Assembly (NCBI GenBank): GCA_023411215.1
Contig: JAEYOY010000083.1
Span: 11,577 to 75,576 of the forward strand
Length of the DNA: 64,000 nt
From: Bacillota bacterium
GTDB taxonomy: Bacteria; Bacillota; Clostridia; Lachnospirales; Lachnospiraceae
Reading direction: 5' to 3'
Shown here: positions 26,803 through 36,300 of the stretch, in pieces
How positions within the stretch are numbered: position 1 is the first letter of the stretch
How the letters are laid out: each line of letters opens with the position of its first letter
Made by a program: the position numbers and the translations under genes
The notes under the pieces: model-generated
What the model was told of the DNA's origin: nothing
The model's input: only the letters and a program-made list of their open reading frames with translations
The model's database searches: none

Positions 26803-26894
26803 ATTTCCTCCCATGTATAACATATTTATACGTACAAAAAGAACCAAAATCACAAGCTTTTCGCTTATGAATGAGGCCCCTTTTTCTACAGCTG

Positions 26895-27116
26895 TTAATC
26901 CTGATAGCTCTTATTCATCTGATTATGATAAGCTGTCATTCTGGCTTTATAATTATTCTTCATATTCTGTCGCTCCTCTTCTGTCATGTTCATGTAGGTT
27001 TCATAATTCACGTCACAACGCTCTAGGATGGATCCACAGTGGAAGCAGATAGCATCCGGTCTTCTGGATACCATTCTTAAGTTATAACAGTTCGGACATA
27101 TGTATATGCGTAGCAT
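26895..27116 (-). CDS. Small zinc-ribbon protein
   Basis: A 73-residue protein with two Cys pairs (CPNC near residue 8, CFHC near 25) spaced like a zinc ribbon, then a charged, probably helical tail. GGAGGGGTGATAAC precedes the ATG, so it is almost certainly translated. It lies between the lar operon and the first glycan gene. I do not recognise a named family. A role as a small nucleic-acid or protein adaptor is possible, but not shown. Confidence 0.75.
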   Translation of the reverse strand: MLRIYICPNCYNLRMVSRRPDAICFHCGSILERCDVNYETYMNMTEEERQNMKNNYKARMTAYHNQMNKSYQD

Positions 27117-27199
27117 GTTATCACCCCTCCTAATAATCGCTAGTCATCATTATACTATGTTTGGGTTTGAATGTAAACCTTTTAAGAGGAATTTGTATT

Positions 27200-27334
27200 T
27201 TTTTGTATATTTATAAGTTTCAACCAAAAGCTGCAGACATGCACATATTATCTATGAACATAGTCTACAGCCTTTCGCTTTTAAGCCATGAAAATAGAAG
27301 TTTACGAAGTATACTTTCGCACGCTTTCTATCGT
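27200..27334 (-). terminator. Hairpins downstream of larE
   Basis: Two imperfect inverted repeats follow the larE stop. One (about 27295-27331) resembles the hairpin upstream of larB (AATAGAAG... against CTTTCTAT). The second (about 27228-27285) pairs AAGCTGCAGAC with GTCTACAGC-type sequence, ending in a short T-run on the minus strand. They are probably the operon's 3' end. Confidence 0.4.
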
Positions 27335-28381
27335 TTATGCTTCTTTATTTATCTTAATATCCATGCTCCCGGAGCGGAAGCCCTCCAGATCTAAGGTGAC
27401 ATAAAGAAAACCCAGATCTTTTATTTTCGATAATATGGCCTCCTGATGCTTAATTAACTTCTCGAAATCTCTCTTATCAATCTCGATTCTCAGGATATCC
27501 TGATGCAAGCGAAGACGAACATTATAGAAGCCGAAGGTCTTAATATATTGTTCCCCTAGGTCAATTCTTTCAAGAATATCGAAATCTAATTTTGCCCCAT
27601 AAGGTAAACGAGTTGCAAGGCAAGGTGCAGATGGTTTATCGGAAGAAGGGATACCAAGCTCGGCAGCAAGGGAACGGATCTGAGCTTTTGTGATCTCCAG
27701 CTCCAGCAGAGGACTATGGATATTAAGCTCCTTCAATGCCCGCATGCCAGGACGATAAGCATTTCGGTCATCATAATTGGTGCCGTCTATTTGAAACTGA
27801 TAGCCGGCCTGCTTCGCCTCACTGATCAAGGTACGGAATAAGAGATTCTTACATCGATAACAACGATCCTCCGGATTATACATAATCTGAGGATCGGCGA
27901 ATTCATCTACTTCAATCGTCTTATGTATGGCTCCAAAGCCTAAGGCGATGGACCTTGCTTCTTCCAGATCTCCGTGGGGATGGAGCTTAGTCTCAAAAGT
28001 GATGGCCAGTACCGAAAGACTGTTCATCCTGCCGATATCACAGGCGATCTTCAGTAAAAGACTGCTATCCACACCGCCGGAGAAGGCGATGCCGATTCCC
28101 TCCCGGATGTGTTGCTCCAGATAGACACATAACTTGTTAAGCACAGGACGATTGCCTTCAGAGATTTCATCCATGTCATATATAGATACTGTTTGTCCAT
28201 TGTTAATTTTATCATTGTTTATTTTATCATTGTTGAATTGATCTTTTTTAGTTTGATTATTTATTTTTGTAAAAACATTAATTTGACCATCATTGATTTG
28301 ATTATTGCTGATTGGATTATCGTTATTAGGATAATTATTGCTTTGTCCACTGTTAATTTGCTCACTGTTAATATGCTTCAT
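27335..28381 (-). CDS. larE: LarE, ATP-dependent sulfur transferase for the nickel-pincer cofactor
   Basis: A 348-residue PP-loop ATPase. The ATP pyrophosphatase motif S101-G-G-V-D-S106 is clear. LarE adenylates the P2CMN carboxylates and inserts sulfur. Three cysteines stand out: C174 and C177 (RCYRCK) and C254 (SAPCLATR). The N-terminal 65 or so residues are an unusual Asn/Ile/Lys/Gln-rich repeat tract (NNDKINNDKINN), preceded by a strong AAAGGAG. A later start near codon 71 has no ribosome binding site, so the tract is probably translated. It is the last gene of larB-larC-larE. Confidence 0.92.
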   Translation of the reverse strand: MKHINSEQINSGQSNNYPNNDNPISNNQINDGQINVFTKINNQTKKDQFNNDKINNDKINNGQTVSIYDMDEISEGNRPVLNKLCVYLEQHIREGIGIAFSGGVDSSLLLKIACDIGRMNSLSVLAITFETKLHPHGDLEEARSIALGFGAIHKTIEVDEFADPQIMYNPEDRCYRCKNLLFRTLISEAKQAGYQFQIDGTNYDDRNAYRPGMRALKELNIHSPLLELEITKAQIRSLAAELGIPSSDKPSAPCLATRLPYGAKLDFDILERIDLGEQYIKTFGFYNVRLRLHQDILRIEIDKRDFEKLIKHQEAILSKIKDLGFLYVTLDLEGFRSGSMDIKINKEA

Positions 28382-28431
28382 TATTGTGCTCCTTTAATTA
28401 TGGCAATGGGAAACTTATTAGTACCAAAAAA

Positions 28432-29973
28432 TTATTCACTGAATTGGGAAGCGAGCGTCTGAACCTTGTGATGCATAGTCAAATAATCGATTCCGGAAGC
28501 TTCGCTGAGCTTCTTAATACTTTCATATTCGGGGTAATAAAAGCATTGGTCTTTATAAGAGCACACTTTGACGATCGCATCACCGTAAGGGGTGGCAACC
28601 GATTTCTGCTCCCTGTAAAGCATGGAACGCTGTGCCTCGGTACGTCGAATACCGATGGTGGTCGTATGAAGGAAAATGATTTCTTCCAGCTGCTCAAGCT
28701 TATCCTCATCACAGATAACTCCAAGCATATAAGCAGGACGGCCCTTCTTCATATAGATCGGTGTATAATAGGCATCCTTGGCACCCTGCTTCAACAGCAG
28801 CTCCAGAGTATAGGCAAGTGCCTCACCGGTACAATCATCAATATTCGCTTCCAGTACCCAGACCCTGTCAGAAAGCAGACTAGTCTTTCGAGAGGAGGCA
28901 TCTTCAATAAGCATGGCGCGAAGTAGCCCGCTGGCTCCCTGATAACTTCTCTTTCCGGCTCCAAGACCAAGCTTTAGGACCTTCATTTCCTTAGGAAGAG
29001 TGGTCTTCGTCCGAATAGCCGCTACGATGGCAGCACCGGTTGGTGTAATCAGTTCACCCTTTACCTCCGTAATATGCAGTGGCAGCTGATGCTCCGTGGC
29101 AATATTGATAACCGCAGGAACCGGAACCGGAAGTAGTCCATGCTGACAGTTGATGAAGCCGGTTCCTTCATACAGCTCCGATACTATAACATCCTTGATA
29201 TTTAGATTATCAAGGCAGATTGCAGCAGCCACAATATCCACAATGGAATCGATGGCTCCGACCTCATGAAAATGTACCTCTTCGATAGTCTTTCCGTGAG
29301 CCTTAGCTTCTGCTGCTGCGACGATATAGAAGATTCGCTTTGCAATTGTCTTTGCATTATCAGTTATCGATGAACCATCAATAATATCATTTATTATGCT
29401 CAGATTGCGATGGTCATGATGACCATACCGAATCGGAGCTTGAGAATTCGTGATTGCTATACCTTTGCTGACCATGGCATGACTAATCGAATGCGGATGA
29501 CCGCTAGAGATATGGTCATGATCTTGATCCTGGCTATGATCATGTTCATTGCTGTGATCTTGACCATGGCTATGATCATGTTCATGGCTGTGATCATGTT
29601 CATGGCTGTGATCATGTTCATGACTATGATCATGCCCATGGCTGTGATCATGTCCATGGCTGTGATCATGTTCATGACTATGATCATGCCCATGGCTGTG
29701 ATCATGCCCATGGCTGTGATCATGTGTATTTTCATGTTTATGGTCATGAGAATCACACTTTTCTTCCGCCTCATCTAGAATCACATCAAAATCACAGGCC
29801 GAGATACTGTTCTTTTCCTTACGACCGATTACAATTTGATACCCTTCTACTTTAAGGCTCTTCAACCCTTCGAGCAAAACCTGATGGTCAGCTCCAAGGT
29901 CAAGTAGAGCGGCTACCGTCATATCACCACTGATACCGGAATAACACTCTAGATATAATGTCTTATCTTTCAT
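28432..29973 (-). CDS. larC: LarC, nickel insertion protein (fused LarC1-LarC2)
   Basis: A 513-residue LarC in one uninterrupted frame, whereas Lactobacillus plantarum makes it from two frames by ribosomal frameshifting. The N-terminal YLECYSGISGDM is diagnostic. Residues about 75-165 are almost entirely His/Asp/Ser/Gly/Glu repeats (DHSHGH/DHSHEH), far longer than the His-rich stretch usual in the family. LarC puts Ni into the sulfur-modified pincer, using CTP; the insert may store or buffer Ni. The LarC2 part (about 370-510) is complete. larB lies 68 bp upstream and larE 50 bp downstream. Confidence 0.95.
   Translation of the reverse strand: MKDKTLYLECYSGISGDMTVAALLDLGADHQVLLEGLKSLKVEGYQIVIGRKEKNSISACDFDVILDEAEEKCDSHDHKHENTHDHSHGHDHSHGHDHSHEHDHSHGHDHSHGHDHSHEHDHSHEHDHSHEHDHSHGQDHSNEHDHSQDQDHDHISSGHPHSISHAMVSKGIAITNSQAPIRYGHHDHRNLSIINDIIDGSSITDNAKTIAKRIFYIVAAAEAKAHGKTIEEVHFHEVGAIDSIVDIVAAAICLDNLNIKDVIVSELYEGTGFINCQHGLLPVPVPAVINIATEHQLPLHITEVKGELITPTGAAIVAAIRTKTTLPKEMKVLKLGLGAGKRSYQGASGLLRAMLIEDASSRKTSLLSDRVWVLEANIDDCTGEALAYTLELLLKQGAKDAYYTPIYMKKGRPAYMLGVICDEDKLEQLEEIIFLHTTTIGIRRTEAQRSMLYREQKSVATPYGDAIVKVCSYKDQCFYYPEYESIKKLSEASGIDYLTMHHKVQTLASQFSE
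29479..29751 (-). repeat. Tandem 18-bp coding repeats in larC (His-rich tract)
   Basis: About a dozen near-identical units of roughly 18 bp, each encoding six residues such as DHSHGH or DHSHEH. Units differ mainly at a Gly/Glu codon. The high identity between units suggests recent expansion by slippage or unequal crossover. Confidence 0.9.
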
Positions 29974-30041
29974 GACTAGTTATCTCTCTTTCTATAAATA
30001 TTATTAGGATTGGAGTGTCAAAAGCTGACATATTTACTTAG

Positions 30042-30782
30042 TTATTCCCCCATTCGATTGATTTGAGTCGCAATATAACCAGCACCAAAGCCATTGTCGA
30101 TATTAACCACAGCCAGGCCTTCTGCACAGGAATTTAGCATAGTTAACAGAGCGGATACACCACCAAAGTTTGCTCCGTAGCCGACGGAGGTCGGAACAGC
30201 AATCACCGGCTTATCTACCAGACCAGCCACAACACCGCCCAAGGCTCCTTCCATCCCAGCAACCGCAATCACGCAATTCGCCTTGCGGATCTCTTCCACC
30301 CTGGATAATAGGCGATGAATACCTGCTACACCTACATCGTAGATTCGTGTCACTTGACTTCCGAAGAATTCTGCTGTCTGGGCCGCCTCCTCCGCTACTG
30401 GTATATCCGAGGTACCACCGGTGCATACCACCACGTTTCCGATGCGTTTCTTATCCTTCCTCTGAATGGATAAGATGCGTGACATACTATCATATTCCAC
30501 CATTGGCAATGCTTCCTTCACCTTCTCATACTGCTCCATCGTTGCTCTCGTCCCAAGAACATTGGTGCCCTTCTCATGAAAGCTCTGGTAAATTCGAACC
30601 AGGTGTTCTATCGATTTACCCTGGCAGAATACGACCTCCCCGAAGCCGGAGCGCAATTCTCTGTGATGATCCAGCTTAGCAAAGCCTAAATCCTCATAGG
30701 GTAATTTCTTAAGGAGCTCCTCTGCCTGTGTGATTGACATCTCATTATTCTTCACCTGCTCCAACAAATTATGTATATCCAT
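30042..30782 (-). CDS. larB: LarB, pyridinium-3,5-biscarboxylate mononucleotide synthase
   Basis: A 246-residue LarB with the family's N-terminal helical part (LLEQVKNNEMSITQAEELL) and a PurE-like C-terminal domain, including VVCTGGTSDIPVAEEAA and AVAGMEGALGGVVAGLVDKPVIAVPTS. It carboxylates and hydrolyses nicotinic acid adenine dinucleotide to give the pincer precursor P2CMN. AGGAGG six bases before the ATG at 30782 decides the start. It is the first gene of the lar operon. Confidence 0.95.
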   Translation of the reverse strand: MDIHNLLEQVKNNEMSITQAEELLKKLPYEDLGFAKLDHHRELRSGFGEVVFCQGKSIEHLVRIYQSFHEKGTNVLGTRATMEQYEKVKEALPMVEYDSMSRILSIQRKDKKRIGNVVVCTGGTSDIPVAEEAAQTAEFFGSQVTRIYDVGVAGIHRLLSRVEEIRKANCVIAVAGMEGALGGVVAGLVDKPVIAVPTSVGYGANFGGVSALLTMLNSCAEGLAVVNIDNGFGAGYIATQINRMGE

Positions 30783-31260
30783 ATTCATCCTCCTGGTCTC
30801 TGCCAATTATAAAACACCTTCTTAGCAAGGTGTGTCCTCCCACAATGCACTAGGTTCACTTGTCTGGAGTATTTTTTATATCATATTGGAATAAAATACC
30901 TATATGATAAAAAATCATGAAAAAGCAGCGGCTGTTCTTAACCGACTGAATCTTCATGATTCTATTTACATATTAAAATAATAGAAAGAAGCTTCGCGAA
31001 CTTTCTATTGTCATAAATCAGAACCTGCCAACAGTCCATAACAGGCTATAGCATGATAGATAAATTAGTTCTAACTATAATCACCACTTTATCTCAGTGT
31101 TTTTCTTTATATACAGTATTTCCTACTGTTGGCCACCTTCATGGTGGCCGATTCATTAATAATAGAATATCACATTTTCAAATATCGTCAAGCTTTTATC
31201 CGTTCATACATACCTTGAATATATCATTATTATGAAAGCCATAAAATCAAAGCACTACAG
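30783..31260. other. Spacer upstream of larB with two hairpins
   Basis: No gene. One hairpin at 30980-31009 (AATAGAAAG/CTTTCTATT) has a GCTTCGCGA-containing loop, a motif also found at the hairpin near 63.93 kb. A second at 31131-31149 pairs GGCCACC with GGTGGCC across TTCAT. The region should hold the larB promoter, but no clear -35/-10 pair is seen. Confidence 0.45.
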
Positions 31261-31701
31261 CTACTCCTGACCTTCCAGATAATCCGCCACAAGCTTAATA
31301 CAGTAATCTATATAGGTTTCTGTCGTTGCATTCAAGTCAAAAGCAATCGTAATGTTACATCGGTTGAGAGGAACTAATATCTTTCGAGCCGGACAGGAGC
31401 TTATTGCTAAGGCCATCTCAGGAGTAAGCTCACCCAGCATGGAGTTCGCTGCAATGATAGCGATCGGTCCAAGTATCAGATCAGACTGGTATACGGTTCG
31501 TTTAATTGCATTCTCTCCTGTTGCTCCAATGTCAGCACCTGCTTTCAACATCGAATTGGTCGCGTTGGAATTGGTCCCAAGTGCACATATGGTAATTCCC
31601 TTATCCTTTTCAATCTGTTTCCGCAACTTACCTACGATACTTTTACCTATACCGCCTCCTTGACCATCAATTACTGTTATCATTAATTCCTTTTGCATCA
31701 T
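31261..31701 (-). CDS. DUF3842 family protein
   Basis: A 146-residue protein beginning ITVIDGQGGGIGKSIVGKL, a glycine-rich loop that resembles a nucleotide-binding site, with later segments (ALGTNSNATNSMLKAGAD, TGENAIK) typical of DUF3842. Such proteins are frequent in Clostridia and have no established function. AGAGG seven bases upstream supports the ATG at 31701; another ATG six codons in (31683) with AAAGGA is an alternative. It is 480 bp upstream of larB and probably a separate unit. Confidence 0.8.
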   Translation of the reverse strand: MMQKELMITVIDGQGGGIGKSIVGKLRKQIEKDKGITICALGTNSNATNSMLKAGADIGATGENAIKRTVYQSDLILGPIAIIAANSMLGELTPEMALAISSCPARKILVPLNRCNITIAFDLNATTETYIDYCIKLVADYLEGQE

Positions 31702-32139
31702 TTTACTTCCTCTCGTACCATTATTCTTATATTTAAAACGGCTTCCTTTCTTATGCCAATTGAAATTCTCCAAAGGTATCACCGTTAATTGATATCCGCT
31801 CCTTCTCGCCCACATCTTAAGAAAGATGCAACTAGGCACCTTAGACCAAATCAAGCTTTTAACCGCTTTGTCGCTAACGATACATCAATCCACAGCTCAC
31901 CCGGTAAATACTTCTCTCTTTGAAAATTGGATCCAATGGAAGAAAAAAACTCGTAGGTATATTTATAATTACCTTTCATCGCCTTGCTACTTATTCTTTT
32001 GTATAATATTTTGGTAATTAATCGCAATAAATATTATTTATTACTTTAAAAAGTACATAGTTATTATAAACTTTACCATTATATGTGTCAATTTATTAAA
32101 AACGTAATAACAAACTATTCACCGAGTATAGAATCAAAA
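31702..32139. other. Gene-free spacer
   Basis: I see no gene, repeat or RNA in this stretch up to the terminator of the tRNA gene. Confidence 0.5.
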
Positions 32140-32171
32140 AATCCGAAATCACCAACCGGTAATTTCGGATT
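32140..32171 (-). terminator. Terminator after tRNA-Glu
   Basis: A perfect 10-bp stem (AATCCGAAAT/ATTTCGGATT) with a 12-base loop has a T-run on both strands. On the minus strand it lies just downstream of the tRNA gene. Confidence 0.8.
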
Positions 32172-32180
32172 TTTTATTAG

Positions 32181-32252
32181 CAGCTCGTAGGGGAATCGAA
32201 CCCCTGTTTCCGCCGTGAGAGGGCGGCGTCTTGACCCCTTGACCAACGAGCC
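32181..32252 (-). tRNA. tRNA-Glu (anticodon CUC)
   Basis: On the minus strand the sequence folds into a cloverleaf: acceptor GGCTCGT pairs with ACGAGCT (one G-T pair). The anticodon stem CCGCC/GGCGG encloses CTCTCAC with anticodon CTC. The T-arm AGGGG-TTCGATT-CCCCT is canonical. The CCA end is not encoded. Confidence 0.95.
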
Positions 32253-32493
32253 TTAAGAACAAGACTTATTCTACACTATGCGAAGGAAAAAATCAAGCCC
32301 TTTTTTAATGTTTTTTTTGAATTGTTTTACCAATTGATACATTTCGTTAATTATGACGATATAAAATATATTTGAGGCTATCGCTCTTATATAAAATAAC
32401 GTGGTAGAATTTGGCTTTATCCGTTTTATGTCAATCTACATCATAGCAGTCATGCTCCTTACCACATGATTGGGAAGTCACCTGCTCCATTTA

Positions 32494-33105
32494 TCATTCT
32501 CTCTTTGGCAATAAAAGCCTTAACCCTAATAATATCAATAAAACTCCTACTACAAGATTCATACCGGTCATGATACTCCGCGGCAGAAATCTGCTGACAA
32601 TGGTACCTAGCAATGCAATGATACTAAGAAAGCTTAATGTTGATAGGATACAACCGAAACCAAAGTAGAACAACTGAAGCTTATTCAGCTTATGTTGAAT
32701 GACCTGAGTTGAGAATACCCCGCTCCAGAAAAGAATGGTAAGGGGATTCGATGCTGTTAGCAGCAATCCCTTCAAAAAGATATTCTCCTGATTTTCAGCT
32801 GAAAACGATAAAAAAGTAGGTAGAACATTCATTCCAAGTGCTCCGGTAATCGTACTTATGCCAAACAACATTAGAATAGTACATCCGAATAGCTTTATCA
32901 TCCTTTGAATCTTATTGTTTTTCATAATCGCAGCAATGCCAAGACCGGACAACAGAATATAGAGGCCATCAACCATGGTAATGGCAGAGACAAGAATAAG
33001 TCCGGCTATTAATCCCTCTGAAGCTGAAGTTTTAAATACCAGTATACACATCGGACCTACCGCTAGCTGTAGCAGAATTCCAAAACGAAATCCTTTCCAT
33101 ATCAT
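32494..33105 (-). CDS. LysE/RhtB-type amino-acid exporter
   Basis: A 203-residue membrane protein with about six helices and the family's start, FGILLQLAVGPMCILVFKTS (the GPxxxx motif of LysE exporters). It would export an amino acid or similar small molecule; the substrate cannot be told. The start at 33105 is set by AAAGGTGG; earlier in-frame starts would add an unrelated 51-residue leader. Confidence 0.85.
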   Translation of the reverse strand: MIWKGFRFGILLQLAVGPMCILVFKTSASEGLIAGLILVSAITMVDGLYILLSGLGIAAIMKNNKIQRMIKLFGCTILMLFGISTITGALGMNVLPTFLSFSAENQENIFLKGLLLTASNPLTILFWSGVFSTQVIQHKLNKLQLFYFGFGCILSTLSFLSIIALLGTIVSRFLPRSIMTGMNLVVGVLLILLGLRLLLPKRE

Positions 33106-33382
33106 AGTAACCACCTTTTCTATTCCTCGAAAGGAATATATATGTAAATTACTAGTCATACTACCATATACCTTTCGGACTGTAAATACAAAAAAAATGA
33201 TACAGAATATAATTCGATGAGCAACGGTATGAGTGCCAACACCATGCGACTCATCCAAGCAAGAGCTTGTTGCAAATGAATTATGTTCTGTATCCTGCTA
33301 TCAAAATATACCATTTTGCACATGGAAGAAACTATATCTTAACAGGCTTTTGACACTCTAATTATAATTAGATTAAATGACT

Positions 33383-36300
33383 CTATTGCAGGAAATCCAT
33401 CAGGGACATTTGATTGGAAGCCGGTAGCTCGCCGAACAATCCCATCTTAGCCATGTTATCTACCACCGTGGAGCTGACCTTACAACGAATCTTAAAATCG
33501 TCTCTTGACAGGAAGGGTCCCTGCTTAGCAGCCTCTACTACCGCATCAGCGGCCTTATCACCAAGTCCGTCAATGGTACTTAAGGATGGCATCAGTTTAC
33601 CATCTATAATCTGGAAAGCGTGAGCTTTTGCGGTATAAATATCAATCGGTAAGAACTGAAAGCCACGTGCATACATCTCCTGAACTATTCTCATATCCTT
33701 GAAGGTGTCCTGCTCCTTCTTCGTTAAAGTATTACTGCGCTTCTTGTAATCGGCAATATGCTGCTCCAATACATTTCTACCAAGGCACATAAGCTCATAA
33801 TTGAAAGCGGAAGCACGGATCGAGAAATAGGCTGCATAATAAGCCGTTGGATAATATACCTTAAAAAATGCGATACGAAAGGCCATCATAACATAAGCCG
33901 CTGCATGGGCTTTCGGGAACATGTATTTAATCTGCTTACAGGACCAGATATACCAATCCGGTACTCCTGCTGCAATCATTGCCTGTTCCATCTCCGGAGT
34001 TAAGCCCTTACCTTTACGTACACTTTCCATAATCTTAAAGGATTGGCCTGGCTCCACGCCGGTCGCAATCAAGAAGATCATGATATCATCACGAGTACAG
34101 ATCGCCGTAGATAAAGTACATTTGTCATTTTGAATCAAGGTCTGAGCATTGTTCAACCATACGTCTGTACCATGAGACAGACCGGAGATACGAACCAGAT
34201 CAGAGAAGGACTTTGGCTGTGTATCCTTCACCATCTGCATAACGAAATCAGTACCAAACTCCGGAATACCAAGACAGCCTAACTCACAACCGTCGATATC
34301 CTTTGGTGCAATGCCAAGGGCCTTAGTATCATGGAATAAGGATAGCACCTTCTCATCATCCAGGCGAATCTTCTGGGCATTGAGTCCGGTCAGATCCTCC
34401 AGCATTCGGATCATCGTCGGATCGTCGTGGCCGAGAATATCTAGCTTTAATAAATTATGATCAATGGAATGATAATCAAAATGAGTGGTAATGGTCTTCG
34501 TCGTCATATCGTTCGCCGGACGTTGTACAGGAGTAAACGAATAGATATTCTCACCGTGAGGCAATACTACAATACCACCCGGATGCTGTCCGGTGGTTCT
34601 TCTAACTCCAACACAGCCATCTACAATACGATCAATTTCCACGTTTCTCTTATGTATACCGCGTTCTTCATAATAGTTCTTAACATAGCCAAAAGCTGTC
34701 TTATCTGCCAAGGTACCAATCGTACCGGCACGGAAGGTGTGTCCTTTCCCAAAGAGAACCTCTGTGTAATCATGGGCCTTACTCTGATATTCACCGGAGA
34801 AGTTTAAGTCGATATCCGGCTCCTTATCACCGTAGAAGCCCAGGAAGGTCTCGAAGGGAATATCGTGTCCGTCTTTCTCCAGTGGCTGACCACAGACCGG
34901 ACAATTACGGTCAGGCATATCGCAACCGGAGCTGCCACCGTACCTTTTCACTTCCTCCGAATCAAAATCAGAGTAATGACAGTTTAGGCAGTAATAATGA
35001 GGTGCTAGAGGATTTACCTCCGTGATACCGGCCATCGTCGCGACGAAGGAAGATCCTACAGAACCACGGGAGCCTACCAGATAGCCATCCTCGTTTGATT
35101 TCCATACCAGCTTCTGAGCAATGATATACATAACCGCGAAGCCATTATTAATAATTGATTTCAACTCATGTTCCAGACGAGCCTCTACCGGTGCGGGCAG
35201 GGGATCTCCATACATGGAATGAGCTTTATCATAACAGATATTACGTAGGTTTTCTTCGGAATTAGGCAGCACCGGAGGACATTTATCCGGTCGTACCGGT
35301 GATATCTTCTCTATCCGATCTGCAATTAGATTACTATTAGTGATAACAACCTCTTCTGCCTTAGCTCTACCTAGATAAGAGAATTCCTCCAACATCTCTT
35401 CTGTGGTACGAAGATATAGAGCAGCTTGTTCATCTGCGTCCTTAAAGCCCTTACCGGCAAGAATAATTCTACGGTATACCTCGTCCTCCGGATCCAGAAA
35501 ATGAACGTCACAGGTAGCTACCACCGGTTTATTATATTCTTCTCCCAGAGCGACAATCCTGCGATTCAACTCCATCAAATCTTCCTTCGTATTGATATCC
35601 TTATCATCGCTTCTCTCACTTCGAATCAAGAATTCATTGTTACACAGGGGCTGGATCTCAAGATAATCATAGAAATCCACCAGTTTGGCAATCTGTTCAT
35701 GGGATTTGTTGGTCAAAACAGCTTGGAAAACCTCACCTGCTTCACAGGCAGAGCCCAGAATTATTCCTTCCCTGCATTCCATAAGCAGACTCTTTGGTAT
35801 CTTCGGACGCTTGTTATAATACTCAATATGGGATAAGGATACCATCTTATACAGATTAACTCTACCCACATCACTTGCAGCCAGTAGAATCGCATGGTAT
35901 GCAGGGAGCTTGCGGATCGCTTCTGCACTCATCTTGCCAAGCTTATCAATCTCATCTACCTTATTAATCTCACGAGCTTTCAGCATTGTAACTAACTTTA
36001 TGAAAATCTCTGCCGTTGCCCCTGCATCATCCACTGCCCGATGATGATTTTCCAGAGAGATATTAAGAGCCTTCGCTACCACATTTAATCGATATCTACT
36101 TAACTCCGGTAAGAGAATACGGGATAAGCCAACCGTATCGATCACAGTATAATCGATATCAATCCCCATTCTTGACGCATTTTTACTAATGAAGCCCACA
36201 TCAAAGGAAGCATTATGGGCAACCAGACTGCAGCCCTCGCAAAAGGCCAAGAACTCAGGCAGTATCAGATCTATAGTCGGTGAATGAATGACCATATTAT

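Noticed and set aside
29479..29751. Regular repeats that could be taken for a CRISPR array
   Set aside because: The units are contiguous 18-bp coding repeats inside larC with no spacers.
29410..29778. Two Met/Ile-rich open frames overlapping larC
   Set aside because: They are the other reading frames of the larC His-rich repeats (one antisense, one sense), with no ribosome binding site of their own.
33357..33372. AT-only 16-bp palindrome after polC
   Set aside because: Such palindromes are frequent by chance in this AT-rich DNA, and no T-run terminator structure accompanies it.
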